From Corynebacterium appendicis CIP 107643 (GTDB lineage: Bacteria; Actinomycetota; Actinomycetes; Mycobacteriales; Mycobacteriaceae), in NCBI RefSeq assembly GCF_030408415.1, contig NZ_CP046976.1, positions 2,084,372 through 2,148,371 on the forward strand: 64,000 nt of DNA. Reading direction: 5' to 3'. Positions 45,379-54,146 of this stretch are shown here, piece by piece. The position numbers were made by a program, and so were the translations under genes. The notes beneath the pieces are model-generated. The model saw nothing but the letters and a program-made list of their open reading frames with translations. It made no database searches and had not been told where the DNA came from. Each line of letters begins with the position of its first letter. Positions within the stretch are counted from its first letter, which is position 1.

Positions 45379-45741
45379 ATGAAGATTTCCTCGCCAGTCG
45401 CTATCGCACTCGATACCCTCGCCATCGCCGTCTTCGCACTGCTGGCACGCATCGCGCACCAGACCGACGAGATGCCGCTGAATTTCACCGGCTGGCTGTC
45501 CACCCTGTGGCCATTCCTGGTCGGCGTGGCGCTCGCATGGGTCATCGTCACTCTCGCACGCAAAGGTGAGGGCAAGGGCAACGGAGTCTCCATCTGGCTG
45601 ATCACCGTTGCCACCGGCCTGATCATTTGGGGTATAAGAAATCAGCAGCTGCCGCACTGGTCCTTCATTGTCGTGGCCAGCGTGATGTCGGCGCTGCTGA
45701 TGTTGGGGTGGCGCGGGATCGCGCGCCTGATCAAGCGTTAG
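45379..45741 (+). CDS. tmsC: DUF3054 membrane protein, TmsC-like
   Basis: A 120-residue protein with four hydrophobic segments (about residues 8-25, 40-60, 72-88 and 92-112) and the DUF3054 pattern: ALDTLAIAVFALLARIAH at the start and WLSTLWPFLVGVALAW (family motif with conserved Trp and Pro). In mycobacteria and other actinobacteria a DUF3054 gene accompanies the 10-methyl fatty acid genes (tmsC), with unknown biochemical role. Here it has its own apparent -10 element 7 bases before ATG 45379, so it may be expressed both with tmsAB and alone. Confidence 0.82.
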   Translation: MKISSPVAIALDTLAIAVFALLARIAHQTDEMPLNFTGWLSTLWPFLVGVALAWVIVTLARKGEGKGNGVSIWLITVATGLIIWGIRNQQLPHWSFIVVASVMSALLMLGWRGIARLIKR

Positions 45742-45744
45742 CTC

Positions 45745-45837
45745 TTAGAACGGCAGCTGGCCGCTGGAGATGGAGCGGGCAATCCACACAATGTAGTTGA
45801 TGAGCTCGGTACCGAGGTCGAGTACGCTGCTGAGCAT
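45745..45837 (-). CDS. 30-residue hydrophobic small protein beside the mycolate operon
   Basis: The 30-codon frame reads MLSSVLDLGTELINYIVWIA followed by RSISSGQLPF and TAA. It is preceded by AGGAGG five bases before the ATG, the strongest ribosome site in the region, which argues for real translation. The centre is hydrophobic with a helical periodicity and two acidic residues near the N-terminus; it is too short for a signal peptide. Corynebacteria are known to have very small outer-membrane porin peptides (PorA, PorH, of roughly 45-57 residues); length and character recall them, but I see no clear sequence match. It lies 96 bp downstream of accD3 and converges with tmsC. Confidence 0.65.
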   Translation of the reverse strand: MLSSVLDLGTELINYIVWIARSISSGQLPF

Positions 45838-45884
45838 GTTTCCTCCTGCAATAAGGTATCGGGAATTTCAGAACTGTCTGTTTC

Positions 45885-45897
45885 ACGTATCGTGACT
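45885..45897. promoter_or_regulatory. Palindrome TCACGTATCGTGA upstream of the small ORF
   Basis: A perfect 5-bp inverted repeat (TCACG-TAT-CGTGA) about 50 bases upstream of the small ORF, in the 96-bp gap after accD3. GTAACG is repeated nearby on the minus strand. Possible operator. Confidence 0.35.
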
Positions 45898-45933
45898 GGC
45901 CCCCGGTACGTTACACAACCGTTACAAACGGGA

Positions 45934-47481
45934 TTACAGCGGGTGAATATTGTGCTTCTTCGGCAGGTCAGCCTCGTATTTGGTGGACAGCTGCCGTAGC
46001 GCTCGGCGCAAGGTGAGGCGGGTTTCCGAGGGCTGGATCATGCCGTCCAGGTAGCCGCGCTCGGTGGCCACGTACGGGGAGGTCATATTCTCCTCGTAGA
46101 AGTCCATGAACATCTTCTTCATGGCGTTGCGCTGAGCCTCGTCCTCGATGGCGGCGAGCTGCTTGCCCTGGATCATCACTGCGGCGGCAGCGGAGCCCAT
46201 CACGGCGATCTGCGCGGTGGGCCACGCGAAGTTCAGGTCGCCGGAGAGGTTCTTCGAACCCATCACGGCGTACGCGCCACCGTAAGCTTTGCGGACGATC
46301 AGGGAGATCTTCGGCACTGTGGACTGCACCACGGAGAACGCCAGCTTGGCGCCGCGGTGGATCAGACCGACCTTCTCTTGGTCCACGCCGGGCAGGTAGC
46401 CCGGGGTGTCCACGACGAAGATGAGCGGCAGGTTGTAGGCATCGCAGATCTGGATGAAGCGGGCACCCTTGTCAGCGGCGTCGGCGTCGATGCAGCCGGC
46501 GAAGTGCATAGGGTTGTTCGCCACGAAGCCGACGGGACGGCCGTCGATACGCCCAATGGCGCAAATGAGATTCGGCGCGTAATTCTCCTGGATCTCGAGG
46601 ATCTCCTCGTCGTCGCCGAGCTGGACCAGCAAATCCATCATGTCGTAGCCGGCATTGGTGTCGTCCGGCATGAACTCGTCGAGCGCGGAGTCGTCGAGCT
46701 CCTCGTCGGCGGGCGCCCACGCCACCGGCGCCTCGTCGAACGAGCTGGTGGGCAGGTGGCCGAGCAGGTCGCGTACGAAGTCGAAGGCCTCTTCCTCGCT
46801 CGGCACGGTGACCGAGACGTTGCCGTTCTGCTCTTGCTGCATCGCGCCGCCGAGCTCAGCCGACGAGACGTCCTCGCCGGTGACCTCGCGGATGACGGCC
46901 GGGCCGGTGACGTACATTTCGGCCTGGCCTTCCACCGCGACGATGAAATCTGTGGTCACCGGGGCGTAAACGGCTCCGCCGGCGGACTTGCCCAGCATGA
47001 TCGAAATCTGCGGGGAGCGGCCCGACAGGGGCAGCTGGCGGCGGGCGATCTCCGAGTACATCGCCAGCGAGGTGACCGCGTCCTGGATGCGGGCGCCGCC
47101 GGAGTCCTGGATGCCGATGACGGGGCAGCCGACCTTGATGGCCAGCTCCATCACGTCGACGACCTTGCGGCCGAAGGTCACACCAACGGAACCGCCGTAC
47201 ACGGTCTTGTCGTGGGCGTAGATGGCCACCGGCCGGCCGTCGATACGCCCGTAGCCCGTCACCACACCGTCGGAGTAGACCGCGTCATCGTCGCCGGGGG
47301 TGCGGGCGAGCGCCCCGGTCTCGACGAACGACCCTTCGTCGAGAAGCGCATTGATGCGCTGACGCGGCGTGGTCTGCCCGGCGTCGTCGCGGCGCTTGCG
47401 TGCGCGCTCGGAGCCCGGATCCTGCGCCCGCTCCACGCGGTCGCGCAGGTCGGCGAGTTTCTCTGCGGTCGTCATGGTCAT
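45934..47481 (-). CDS. accD3: Acyl-CoA carboxylase beta subunit AccD3 (mycolate pathway)
   Basis: A 515-residue carboxyltransferase of the biotin-dependent acyl-CoA carboxylases. The two crotonase-like halves are visible, with GGSVGVTFGRKVVDVMELA and GGARIQDAVTSL in the first (acyl-CoA binding) and GYLPGVDQEKVGLIHRGAKLAFS plus KAYGGAYAVMGSKNL in the second (biotin binding). With the shared alpha subunit and AccD2 it makes the alpha-carboxyacyl-CoA extender for Pks13; AccD4 is the mycobacterial counterpart. ATG 47481 lies two bases after the pks13 TAG stop; the operon order fadD32-pks13-accD3 is the conserved one. Confidence 0.93.
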   Translation of the reverse strand: MTMTTAEKLADLRDRVERAQDPGSERARKRRDDAGQTTPRQRINALLDEGSFVETGALARTPGDDDAVYSDGVVTGYGRIDGRPVAIYAHDKTVYGGSVGVTFGRKVVDVMELAIKVGCPVIGIQDSGGARIQDAVTSLAMYSEIARRQLPLSGRSPQISIMLGKSAGGAVYAPVTTDFIVAVEGQAEMYVTGPAVIREVTGEDVSSAELGGAMQQEQNGNVSVTVPSEEEAFDFVRDLLGHLPTSSFDEAPVAWAPADEELDDSALDEFMPDDTNAGYDMMDLLVQLGDDEEILEIQENYAPNLICAIGRIDGRPVGFVANNPMHFAGCIDADAADKGARFIQICDAYNLPLIFVVDTPGYLPGVDQEKVGLIHRGAKLAFSVVQSTVPKISLIVRKAYGGAYAVMGSKNLSGDLNFAWPTAQIAVMGSAAAAVMIQGKQLAAIEDEAQRNAMKKMFMDFYEENMTSPYVATERGYLDGMIQPSETRLTLRRALRQLSTKYEADLPKKHNIHPL

Positions 47482-47485
47482 TGTT

Positions 47486-50400
47486 CTAGTTCACCTCGGC
47501 GATCCATTCGGCGATGTGCTTACCCACGATCCCCACCGCGGGTTCATCCACAACCGCCAGGTGATCGCCTGGCAGCTGCACGATAGTCAGGTCCTCCACG
47601 ATAGCGCCCCAGCCTCCGTCCGGGTCGATCTCCGCGTAGGCGGGCTCGAGCATGATCGCGCCGTCGTGCATGCGCTCCGCGCGGAACAGCAGGACCGGCA
47701 CGTTCACCTCAGCCCAGCGCTGCATGTCCACATTGGCCAGGATCTGGTTGTCCACGAACGAGGCGCGCTGGTGCTCCAGCACGCCCGCGGCGAGGCCGTG
47801 CTCGGCGGCGTCAGTGGTGGCGAGGAAATCGGCGAGCATCTGCAGCATCGCGTCCTCGCCCGCGGTTTCGAGCAGCTCGTACGGCACCTCGAAGTCGAGG
47901 CCGTAGGTCTTTTTCGCGAATGCGGCGTAGCGCTCCCAACGCTTCTTCGTTTCCTCCGGGGTATCCGGAGTCGGGTTCGACGGCTGGGTGGTGTCCAGCA
48001 AAGCGATGAACTTCACTGGGATCTGAATGTCCGAGCGATTCTCCAGCTGGTGCGCGACCTCGTAGGCCAGCGCACCGCCGAAGGACCAGCCGGCGAGCAC
48101 GATCGGCTGACCGGCGGAAAGGCGCTCGATATCCGCGATGTAGGCAGCGGCGCGCTCTTCGAGGCTGCCCTCGAGGCGCTCAATGCCGTAGACCGGCACA
48201 TTGGCCGGCAGGCGACGGGTCAGCGGCTGGTACACAGAGCTCGACCCACCAGCCGGGTGGAAGAGGAATACCGACGGCGTGGTCTCGTCGGTGCGCTCGC
48301 GCAGGACGCGGACATTGCCGTCCACCGGGGTCTCCAGTCCTTCGCGCACGGTGTTGGCCAGCGGCTCGAGCGTCTCGGCTGCGAGCACGTCGTCGGCGCT
48401 GACCTCGATGCCGGAGCGCTCAGAGAGATGCGCGGCGATCTTGTCGGCCTGCTCGCGGGTGATGTCCGGCAGCGGGGACGTCACGCCAGCCGCGGCAGCA
48501 CCGGCGTGCTTCGCCCAGGCGCCGAAGACCATGCGCTCGGACGCGTCGCGTGGCGCAACGCCCACACCCGCTGCCGGAGTACCCGCTCCCTTCGCTTGCT
48601 CGACCGCCTGCGCAGGATCGCGGTTCGGGTCGTTCTCCGCCATCGGCTGCGGCGCGTCGGACTGGCCGGCGACGGCCTCTTCGACCATCGTGATCACGTC
48701 GGCGACAGAAGCGTCGCGCAGCGCCTGGACCTGCAGCGGCGGGATCTGGAAGTCGTTCTCCACGCGGTTCTTGATGCGCATGCCCATCAAGGAATCCAAG
48801 CCCAGATCGATCAGTGGCAGCTCATCGGGCAGGTCGTCGACGTCGTAGCCCATCGACTCGGAGACAATGGAGCGCAGGCGTTCCTCGACGGTCTCCTTCT
48901 CCGGGTCCCAGCGGACCACGTCGACATCGTCGGTCGCACCGCGGATCATCTGCTCGCGGGCGGCCTTCACCTCCGGCGCCGGCTGCGGGGCATCGGTCAC
49001 GCCCGGAAGCGACACCTGGCCCAGATCCAGCGTGGACGCGAAACCCTCGGCGACGAGGACCGCGCCGTTGTACACACTGATGGTGAGTCCGCCCAGCCCG
49101 CGTCGGATCATGGTGGTCAGCTCGCCCGCGGCCGGCAGCGGCGCGCGTTCCTCGGCCGCCACGACGGTGGCATTCGCGTCGACTTCAGCGGCGGCAAGTT
49201 CCACGACCTGCATCGCGGAGAAGATTTGGTCGGCCGGTGCCGCGTAGACGACCGTGCCGTCTGGCAACGTCACCTTCGGGCCCAGCGGGCCGGCGCCAGA
49301 CGAACTCGGGCGCGCCGAGGTCCACAGTTCGTTGCGGTGCAGCGGGGTGTGCGGCACGTCGGCGCGCACACCGTCGCCAGCCAGCGCGGCGAAGTCGACG
49401 GGCATGCCGGAAACGTACAGCTTGGAGGCGAGATCCAGCAGGGTGGCCACCTCGTTCTCCTTGCGCTTCAGGGAGAACAGCAGCTGCGCGTCGGGCTTGC
49501 CCACGGTGAACGCGGTGTTCATCATGCCCATGGTCGCGACCGGGTTCGGGGAGATCTCCACCAGCGTCGTGTGGCCGGCGGCGAGCGCGGCCTCCGTCGC
49601 GTCTTGGAAGAGCACCGGCTGGCGCGTCATGCGGATCCAGTAATCCACATCGTGGATCGTCTCGCCCGCCTGGCGTGTGCCGTCGACGGAACCGAAGTGC
49701 GGAATGCGCAGCGGTTTCGCCTCAATTCCGGCAATGTCGCCGGCGAGCTCGCCGAGAATCGGGTCGAGCATGCTCGTGTGCCCCGCGCCGCGCACATTCA
49801 GCTTGCGCGCGAATTTGCTCTCTTCCTCGAGCGCCGCGACGAGGTAGTCCACGGCCTTTCCGGGGCCGCCCACCGTGGTCATGCCGGGGCCCGCGTACAC
49901 AGCAGGTTCGACACCGGCGGCCTCAGGATGCTTATCGACGAAGCCTTCCAGCTCCTCCCTCGACAGCTCCACCACGGCCATCGCGCCTTCTTGGTCGGTG
50001 CCTTCGACGGTCTTCTCGCCCTCGCCCATCAGGCGTGCGCGGGTGCAGGCGATGAGCATCGCGTCCTCGGCGCTGATGCCGCCGGCCGCGTAGGCCGCGG
50101 CGATCTCGCCCATGGACATGCCCATCGTGGCGGCCGGTGTGATTCCGTAGCTGGCCAGCAGGTCGGTCAGCGCGATCTGGATCGCGGTGACGGTGACCTG
50201 GCCGGTCTCGGTGTCGTAAGTCTGCTCATCGTCGAGAATGATGTCCAGCATGGACCAGCCGGACTCGAAGTCGACGACTTGGTCCAGCTCCTGCATCCTC
50301 GTGCGGAATGCCGGGGACAGCTCCACCAGGGGTTTGACCATCTTGCGGTGCTGCGAACCGAAGCCGGAGTACACGAACACGGGGCCGGCCGACGACGGCG

Positions 50401-52261
50401 AATCCGCCGACGCCACTCCCTGCGTCACCTTTCCTTCCGCGACGTAATTCAAGCGCTTGCGCGCCTCGTCGACGGTGGAGGCCGCGACGACGGCGCGCGA
50501 ACGGCCGTGGTTGCGCCCAGCCAGAGTGCGGGCGACTGCGCGCAGGTCCGATTTGTCGTTGAGCGACTCCGCGACAGCGCTAGCGAGCTCGCGGCGGCGC
50601 GACGGCAGCAGGCCGGAGACCGGCAGCAGGACCAGGTCCGGGTTGGATGGGTCGATGAGGCCAGCATTCGGTTCACGCTCCGGCACCTCGTAGTCGGAGG
50701 CGTTGAAATCGCTGACGACGATGTGCGCGTTCGTGCCGCCGAAGCCGAAGCCGGACACACCCGCGATACGGCGCCCGGAGTATTCGGGCCACTCGCGAGG
50801 ATCCTCGACGACCTCGATCTTGGTGGCGTCGAAGTCGATGAACTTGTTGCCCTCGGTGAAGTTGGCCGTCGGCGGGAGGGTGCCGCGGGTGAATGCTTCG
50901 AGCACCTTGATCATGGCCACCACACCTGCGGCGGACTCGGAGTGGCCGATATTGGACTTGGCCGAACCGAGCAGCAGCGGGTTCGCGTCGGCGCGGTCCA
51001 CGCCGAGGACCTGGCCGAGGGCGGTGGCCTCGATCGGGTCGCCGAGAGCGGTGCCCGTGCCGTGGGCCTCCACGAGGTCCACATCCGCCGGGTCGATGCC
51101 CGCGTCGGCGTACGCACGGCGCAGCACGTCCACCTGCGCTTCCGGGTTCGGGGCGGTCAGGCCATTGGAGTGGCCGTCGGAATTCGTGGCAGTGCCCTTG
51201 ATCACCGCGAGCACTTCGTCACCGTCGGCGATGGCGTCCTCGACGCGCTTGAGCACGATGAAGCCGGCTGCCTCCGCGCGGACGAAGCCGTCGGCGTCAT
51301 CGGAAAACGCGCTGATCTTGCCCGTGGGGCTAATCACGCCGAGCTCAGCGAATGCCGTGGAGATGAACGGGGAGGCGAAGATATTCACGCCGCCCGCCAA
51401 CGCCACATCGGCTTCGCCGCCGCGCAGGGCACGCACCGCTTGGTGCACAGACACCAGCGAGGACGAGCATGCCGTATCCACATTCATCGACGGGCCGCGG
51501 AAATCGAAGGCGTACGAAATGCGGTTCGGAATCACTGCGCTGGAGGTGCCCGTCAACGCGTACGGGTGCGCCGACGCCGGGTCGGAGGTGATGAGCATGC
51601 CGTAATCGTTCGACGACGAGCCGACGAAGACGCCGACGGATTCGCCGCGCAGCCCGCTTGCGGGAATGTGCGCGTCCTCGAGCGCCTCCCACGCCAGCTC
51701 CAGCATGATGCGCTGCTGTGGGTCCATATTCTCCGCCTCGAGCGGAGACAGGCCGAAGAATTCATTGTCGAAGCTGCGGATATCGTCCAGGTAACCGCCC
51801 TGGACATTCTGCTCGCGCATCTTCGCGGACATCACCGGATCCTGCGAGTACTCGCTCCAGCGGCCTTCCGGCAGCGGGCCGGTGACGGACTGGCCGGACA
51901 CCAGCAGGTCCCAAAACTCGTCCACATTGCCTGCACCGGGGAAGCGTCCGGCGCGGCCGACGATGGCGATATCGCCGGATCCGATGGCGCTGCCGCGGTT
52001 GGCAGGGACGGCAGCCGTCGATAAGCGTGCGCCTGTGGGCGCGAGGAGACCGTGCGCGAGCGCTTCGACCGTCGGGTACTGGTACGCGACCGTCGGGTCG
52101 AGCTTGATGTTCAGCAGGCGCTCGAGCTCGCCGGAGAGAACGACGACATCGCGCGAGGAAAGGCCGAGGTTGTCGAGCGGGACGGACGGATCGACCGTGT
52201 CAGCCCCCGTGGCATCCGCGATCCACGACTGCAACCAGGTGGTGAGCTCGCTTTCGGTCAT
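47486..52261 (-). CDS. pks13: Polyketide synthase Pks13, mycolic acid condensing enzyme
   Basis: A 1591-residue modular type I synthase that condenses the meromycolyl-like chain (from FadD32) with a carboxylated chain (from AccD3) and hands the product to trehalose. Domains read in order: N-terminal ACP (phosphopantetheine Ser36 in NLGLSS), ketosynthase with catalytic Cys265 (VDTACSSS) and His in HGTGT, acyltransferase with Ser716 in GMSMGE, second ACP with Ser1157 (LGLDSL), and a thioesterase-like domain with Ser1393 in GWSFGG. This full layout matches Pks13 of the Corynebacteriales. ATG 52261 follows an AAGG-containing site. Two decamer repeats lie inside. Confidence 0.97.
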   Translation of the reverse strand: MTESELTTWLQSWIADATGADTVDPSVPLDNLGLSSRDVVVLSGELERLLNIKLDPTVAYQYPTVEALAHGLLAPTGARLSTAAVPANRGSAIGSGDIAIVGRAGRFPGAGNVDEFWDLLVSGQSVTGPLPEGRWSEYSQDPVMSAKMREQNVQGGYLDDIRSFDNEFFGLSPLEAENMDPQQRIMLELAWEALEDAHIPASGLRGESVGVFVGSSSNDYGMLITSDPASAHPYALTGTSSAVIPNRISYAFDFRGPSMNVDTACSSSLVSVHQAVRALRGGEADVALAGGVNIFASPFISTAFAELGVISPTGKISAFSDDADGFVRAEAAGFIVLKRVEDAIADGDEVLAVIKGTATNSDGHSNGLTAPNPEAQVDVLRRAYADAGIDPADVDLVEAHGTGTALGDPIEATALGQVLGVDRADANPLLLGSAKSNIGHSESAAGVVAMIKVLEAFTRGTLPPTANFTEGNKFIDFDATKIEVVEDPREWPEYSGRRIAGVSGFGFGGTNAHIVVSDFNASDYEVPEREPNAGLIDPSNPDLVLLPVSGLLPSRRRELASAVAESLNDKSDLRAVARTLAGRNHGRSRAVVAASTVDEARKRLNYVAEGKVTQGVASADSPSSAGPVFVYSGFGSQHRKMVKPLVELSPAFRTRMQELDQVVDFESGWSMLDIILDDEQTYDTETGQVTVTAIQIALTDLLASYGITPAATMGMSMGEIAAAYAAGGISAEDAMLIACTRARLMGEGEKTVEGTDQEGAMAVVELSREELEGFVDKHPEAAGVEPAVYAGPGMTTVGGPGKAVDYLVAALEEESKFARKLNVRGAGHTSMLDPILGELAGDIAGIEAKPLRIPHFGSVDGTRQAGETIHDVDYWIRMTRQPVLFQDATEAALAAGHTTLVEISPNPVATMGMMNTAFTVGKPDAQLLFSLKRKENEVATLLDLASKLYVSGMPVDFAALAGDGVRADVPHTPLHRNELWTSARPSSSGAGPLGPKVTLPDGTVVYAAPADQIFSAMQVVELAAAEVDANATVVAAEERAPLPAAGELTTMIRRGLGGLTISVYNGAVLVAEGFASTLDLGQVSLPGVTDAPQPAPEVKAAREQMIRGATDDVDVVRWDPEKETVEERLRSIVSESMGYDVDDLPDELPLIDLGLDSLMGMRIKNRVENDFQIPPLQVQALRDASVADVITMVEEAVAGQSDAPQPMAENDPNRDPAQAVEQAKGAGTPAAGVGVAPRDASERMVFGAWAKHAGAAAAGVTSPLPDITREQADKIAAHLSERSGIEVSADDVLAAETLEPLANTVREGLETPVDGNVRVLRERTDETTPSVFLFHPAGGSSSVYQPLTRRLPANVPVYGIERLEGSLEERAAAYIADIERLSAGQPIVLAGWSFGGALAYEVAHQLENRSDIQIPVKFIALLDTTQPSNPTPDTPEETKKRWERYAAFAKKTYGLDFEVPYELLETAGEDAMLQMLADFLATTDAAEHGLAAGVLEHQRASFVDNQILANVDMQRWAEVNVPVLLFRAERMHDGAIMLEPAYAEIDPDGGWGAIVEDLTIVQLPGDHLAVVDEPAVGIVGKHIAEWIAEVN
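49930..49939 (-). repeat. Decamer GTCGATAAGC
   Basis: In pks13 (acyltransferase region), read Val-Asp-Lys. Confidence 0.6.
52017..52026 (+). repeat. Decamer GTCGATAAGC
   Basis: Antisense in pks13 between the first ACP and the ketosynthase; the gene reads Leu-Ser-Thr with the rare codon TTA. Confidence 0.6.
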
Positions 52262-52341
52262 GCTTTAGCCCTACGTCCTTTTCTCGATTGATTGATTCTT
52301 ACGGCCTATCTATCGGGCTCGGCGCCCGGCGCGTTAACGTC

Positions 52342-54123
52342 CTAGTTTTCTTGCAGGAACTTTGCGCGGTTGACTACGCGCGCGATCTTGCCAGAGCTGG
52401 AGCGCGCGATCTCATTCGGCGCGTAGAAGCGGACGACTTCCGGGCTGATGCCGTGCTTGTTGGACACCGCGCCGCGGATCGCGTCCTCGGCGAGCGCATC
52501 GGAGGCCTCGTCCGCGCCCTCGACGCGCTCGACGAGCAGCACGAGCTTTTCGACGTCCTCTCCCGGCACCGCGAACGCCGCCACCGAATCGGGGCGCACG
52601 TGGTCGGATGCCTCCATGACCGTCGCCTCGATATCCTGCGGGTAGTGGTTGCGGCCCGCGATGACCACCAGATCCTTCAAGCGGCCAGTGATGTAGAGGT
52701 GGCCCTGGTAGAAGGCGACGAGGTCGCCCGTAGCCAGCCAGCCGTCCTGGCCGCGCAGTGTGTTGCCGAAGGTCTGCTTGGTGTCGTCTTCACGCCCCTC
52801 GTAGCCTGCCGCTACGTTATCGCCGTGCAGCCAGAGCTCGCCGATCGCTCCCTCCTCGACCTCGTCGTGGGTCTCCGGGTCGACGATGGCGTAGCGCATG
52901 TCCGGCACGGGCTGACCGTTGGACGCGAACGGGATGCCGTCTTCCGCCTCGACGATGCGGCCGCGGCCGACCTCTTCGCGGTCGAAGTTCTTGAACAGCG
53001 GGCGCTCGTCCGTCTGCGGGGTCGACACAATGAGCGTCGCCTCCGCCAGGCCGTACGACGGGCGGATGACCTGCGGGTCCAGCTTGGAGGGGCCGAAAGC
53101 GTCCACGAAGGTCTCCACCGCTGCCTTAGTCACCGGCTCGGAGCCGACGATGATGCCGTCGAGCGCGGAGAAGTCGTAGTCTTCGGGGTTCTCCGGCGCG
53201 GCGTATCGGGCGGCGAGGTCGAGCGCGAAATTCGGCACGACGGTGTAGACGAAGGTCTCGTCCTTTTCGTCTTGCTCGCGTTTGGTGATCTGGTCGACCC
53301 AGCGCTTCGGCTGCTGGATGAAATCGCGCGGGCCCATCAGTTCGAATTCAATGCCCATGATGGTGACGAACACGGTGAGAATGATGCCCATGTCGTGGTG
53401 CAGCGGCAGCCACGTGGACAGGCGCAGCGGCATCTTCAGCTCGACTGCGTCGTAGATCTGCAGCACGTTCGTCAAAATCGCGCGGTGGGTCAGCACCACG
53501 CCCGCCGGGAGACGGGTGGAGCCGGAGGTGTACTGCAGGAACGCGACCTCGTCGACGGCATCGCCGTCAGCCGGCTCATCCGGCGCGGTCCAGGACTCGG
53601 CCAACGAATCCGGCAGCGCGTCGACGACGAGGATGCGGGGGCGCTCCGCGCGCGGGACCTCCGCGAAGAAGGCGCGCACGGCCTTCGCGCCGGCGTTGTT
53701 GGTCAGCACCGCCGCGGCCTTGGAATCCTCGAGCACGGCGGTGAGCTGCTCGCCGTGGCCCGGCTCATTCGGGTCATAGAGCGGCACCGGCACCTGGCCG
53801 GCGTAGATCGCGCCCATGAAGGAGAAGATGTATTCCGGCGAATTCGCCGCCATGATGGCCACGCGGTCGCCTGGGGTGCCGGTCTGCTGCAGGCGCGCCG
53901 CGACAGCCTTGATGCGGGTGATCACCTCGTCGCGCGTGAAATCCACGGCGACACCATCGCGGTCGTCAGAGAAATCCCAGTAGCGCATCTGGTGCACCTC
54001 GCCGGTGCCCATCTCGGCGCTGCCCTTATAGAGCATCTCGCACAGCTGGAACAGGGACAGTTCCGGCGGCAGATCGATCTTGTCGTCGTCGTAGAACTGG
54101 TAGAGCAACTGCTCGAGGTCCAT
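52342..54123 (-). CDS. fadD32: Fatty-acyl-AMP ligase FadD32
   Basis: A 593-residue adenylate-forming enzyme that activates the long chain as acyl-AMP and loads it onto the N-terminal ACP of Pks13. The phosphate loop YTSGSTRLPAGVVLTH (about residues 190-205), a GSEPVT segment, YGLAEAT and the later WLATGDLVAFYQGHLYITGRLKD hinge motif are all visible; the FAAL class makes acyl-AMP rather than acyl-CoA. ATG 54123 follows AAGGAG, and the frame before it is antisense to the cutinase gene end. The gap to pks13 is 80 bp. Confidence 0.94.
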   Translation of the reverse strand: MDLEQLLYQFYDDDKIDLPPELSLFQLCEMLYKGSAEMGTGEVHQMRYWDFSDDRDGVAVDFTRDEVITRIKAVAARLQQTGTPGDRVAIMAANSPEYIFSFMGAIYAGQVPVPLYDPNEPGHGEQLTAVLEDSKAAAVLTNNAGAKAVRAFFAEVPRAERPRILVVDALPDSLAESWTAPDEPADGDAVDEVAFLQYTSGSTRLPAGVVLTHRAILTNVLQIYDAVELKMPLRLSTWLPLHHDMGIILTVFVTIMGIEFELMGPRDFIQQPKRWVDQITKREQDEKDETFVYTVVPNFALDLAARYAAPENPEDYDFSALDGIIVGSEPVTKAAVETFVDAFGPSKLDPQVIRPSYGLAEATLIVSTPQTDERPLFKNFDREEVGRGRIVEAEDGIPFASNGQPVPDMRYAIVDPETHDEVEEGAIGELWLHGDNVAAGYEGREDDTKQTFGNTLRGQDGWLATGDLVAFYQGHLYITGRLKDLVVIAGRNHYPQDIEATVMEASDHVRPDSVAAFAVPGEDVEKLVLLVERVEGADEASDALAEDAIRGAVSNKHGISPEVVRFYAPNEIARSSSGKIARVVNRAKFLQEN

Positions 54124-54146
54124 GGTGTGCGCTCCTTGGCAACTAG

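Noticed and set aside
47369..52024. A 1551-codon open frame on the plus strand
   Set aside because: It is the antisense shadow of pks13, whose domains and active-site motifs are unmistakable on the minus strand; high G+C keeps the antisense frame open.
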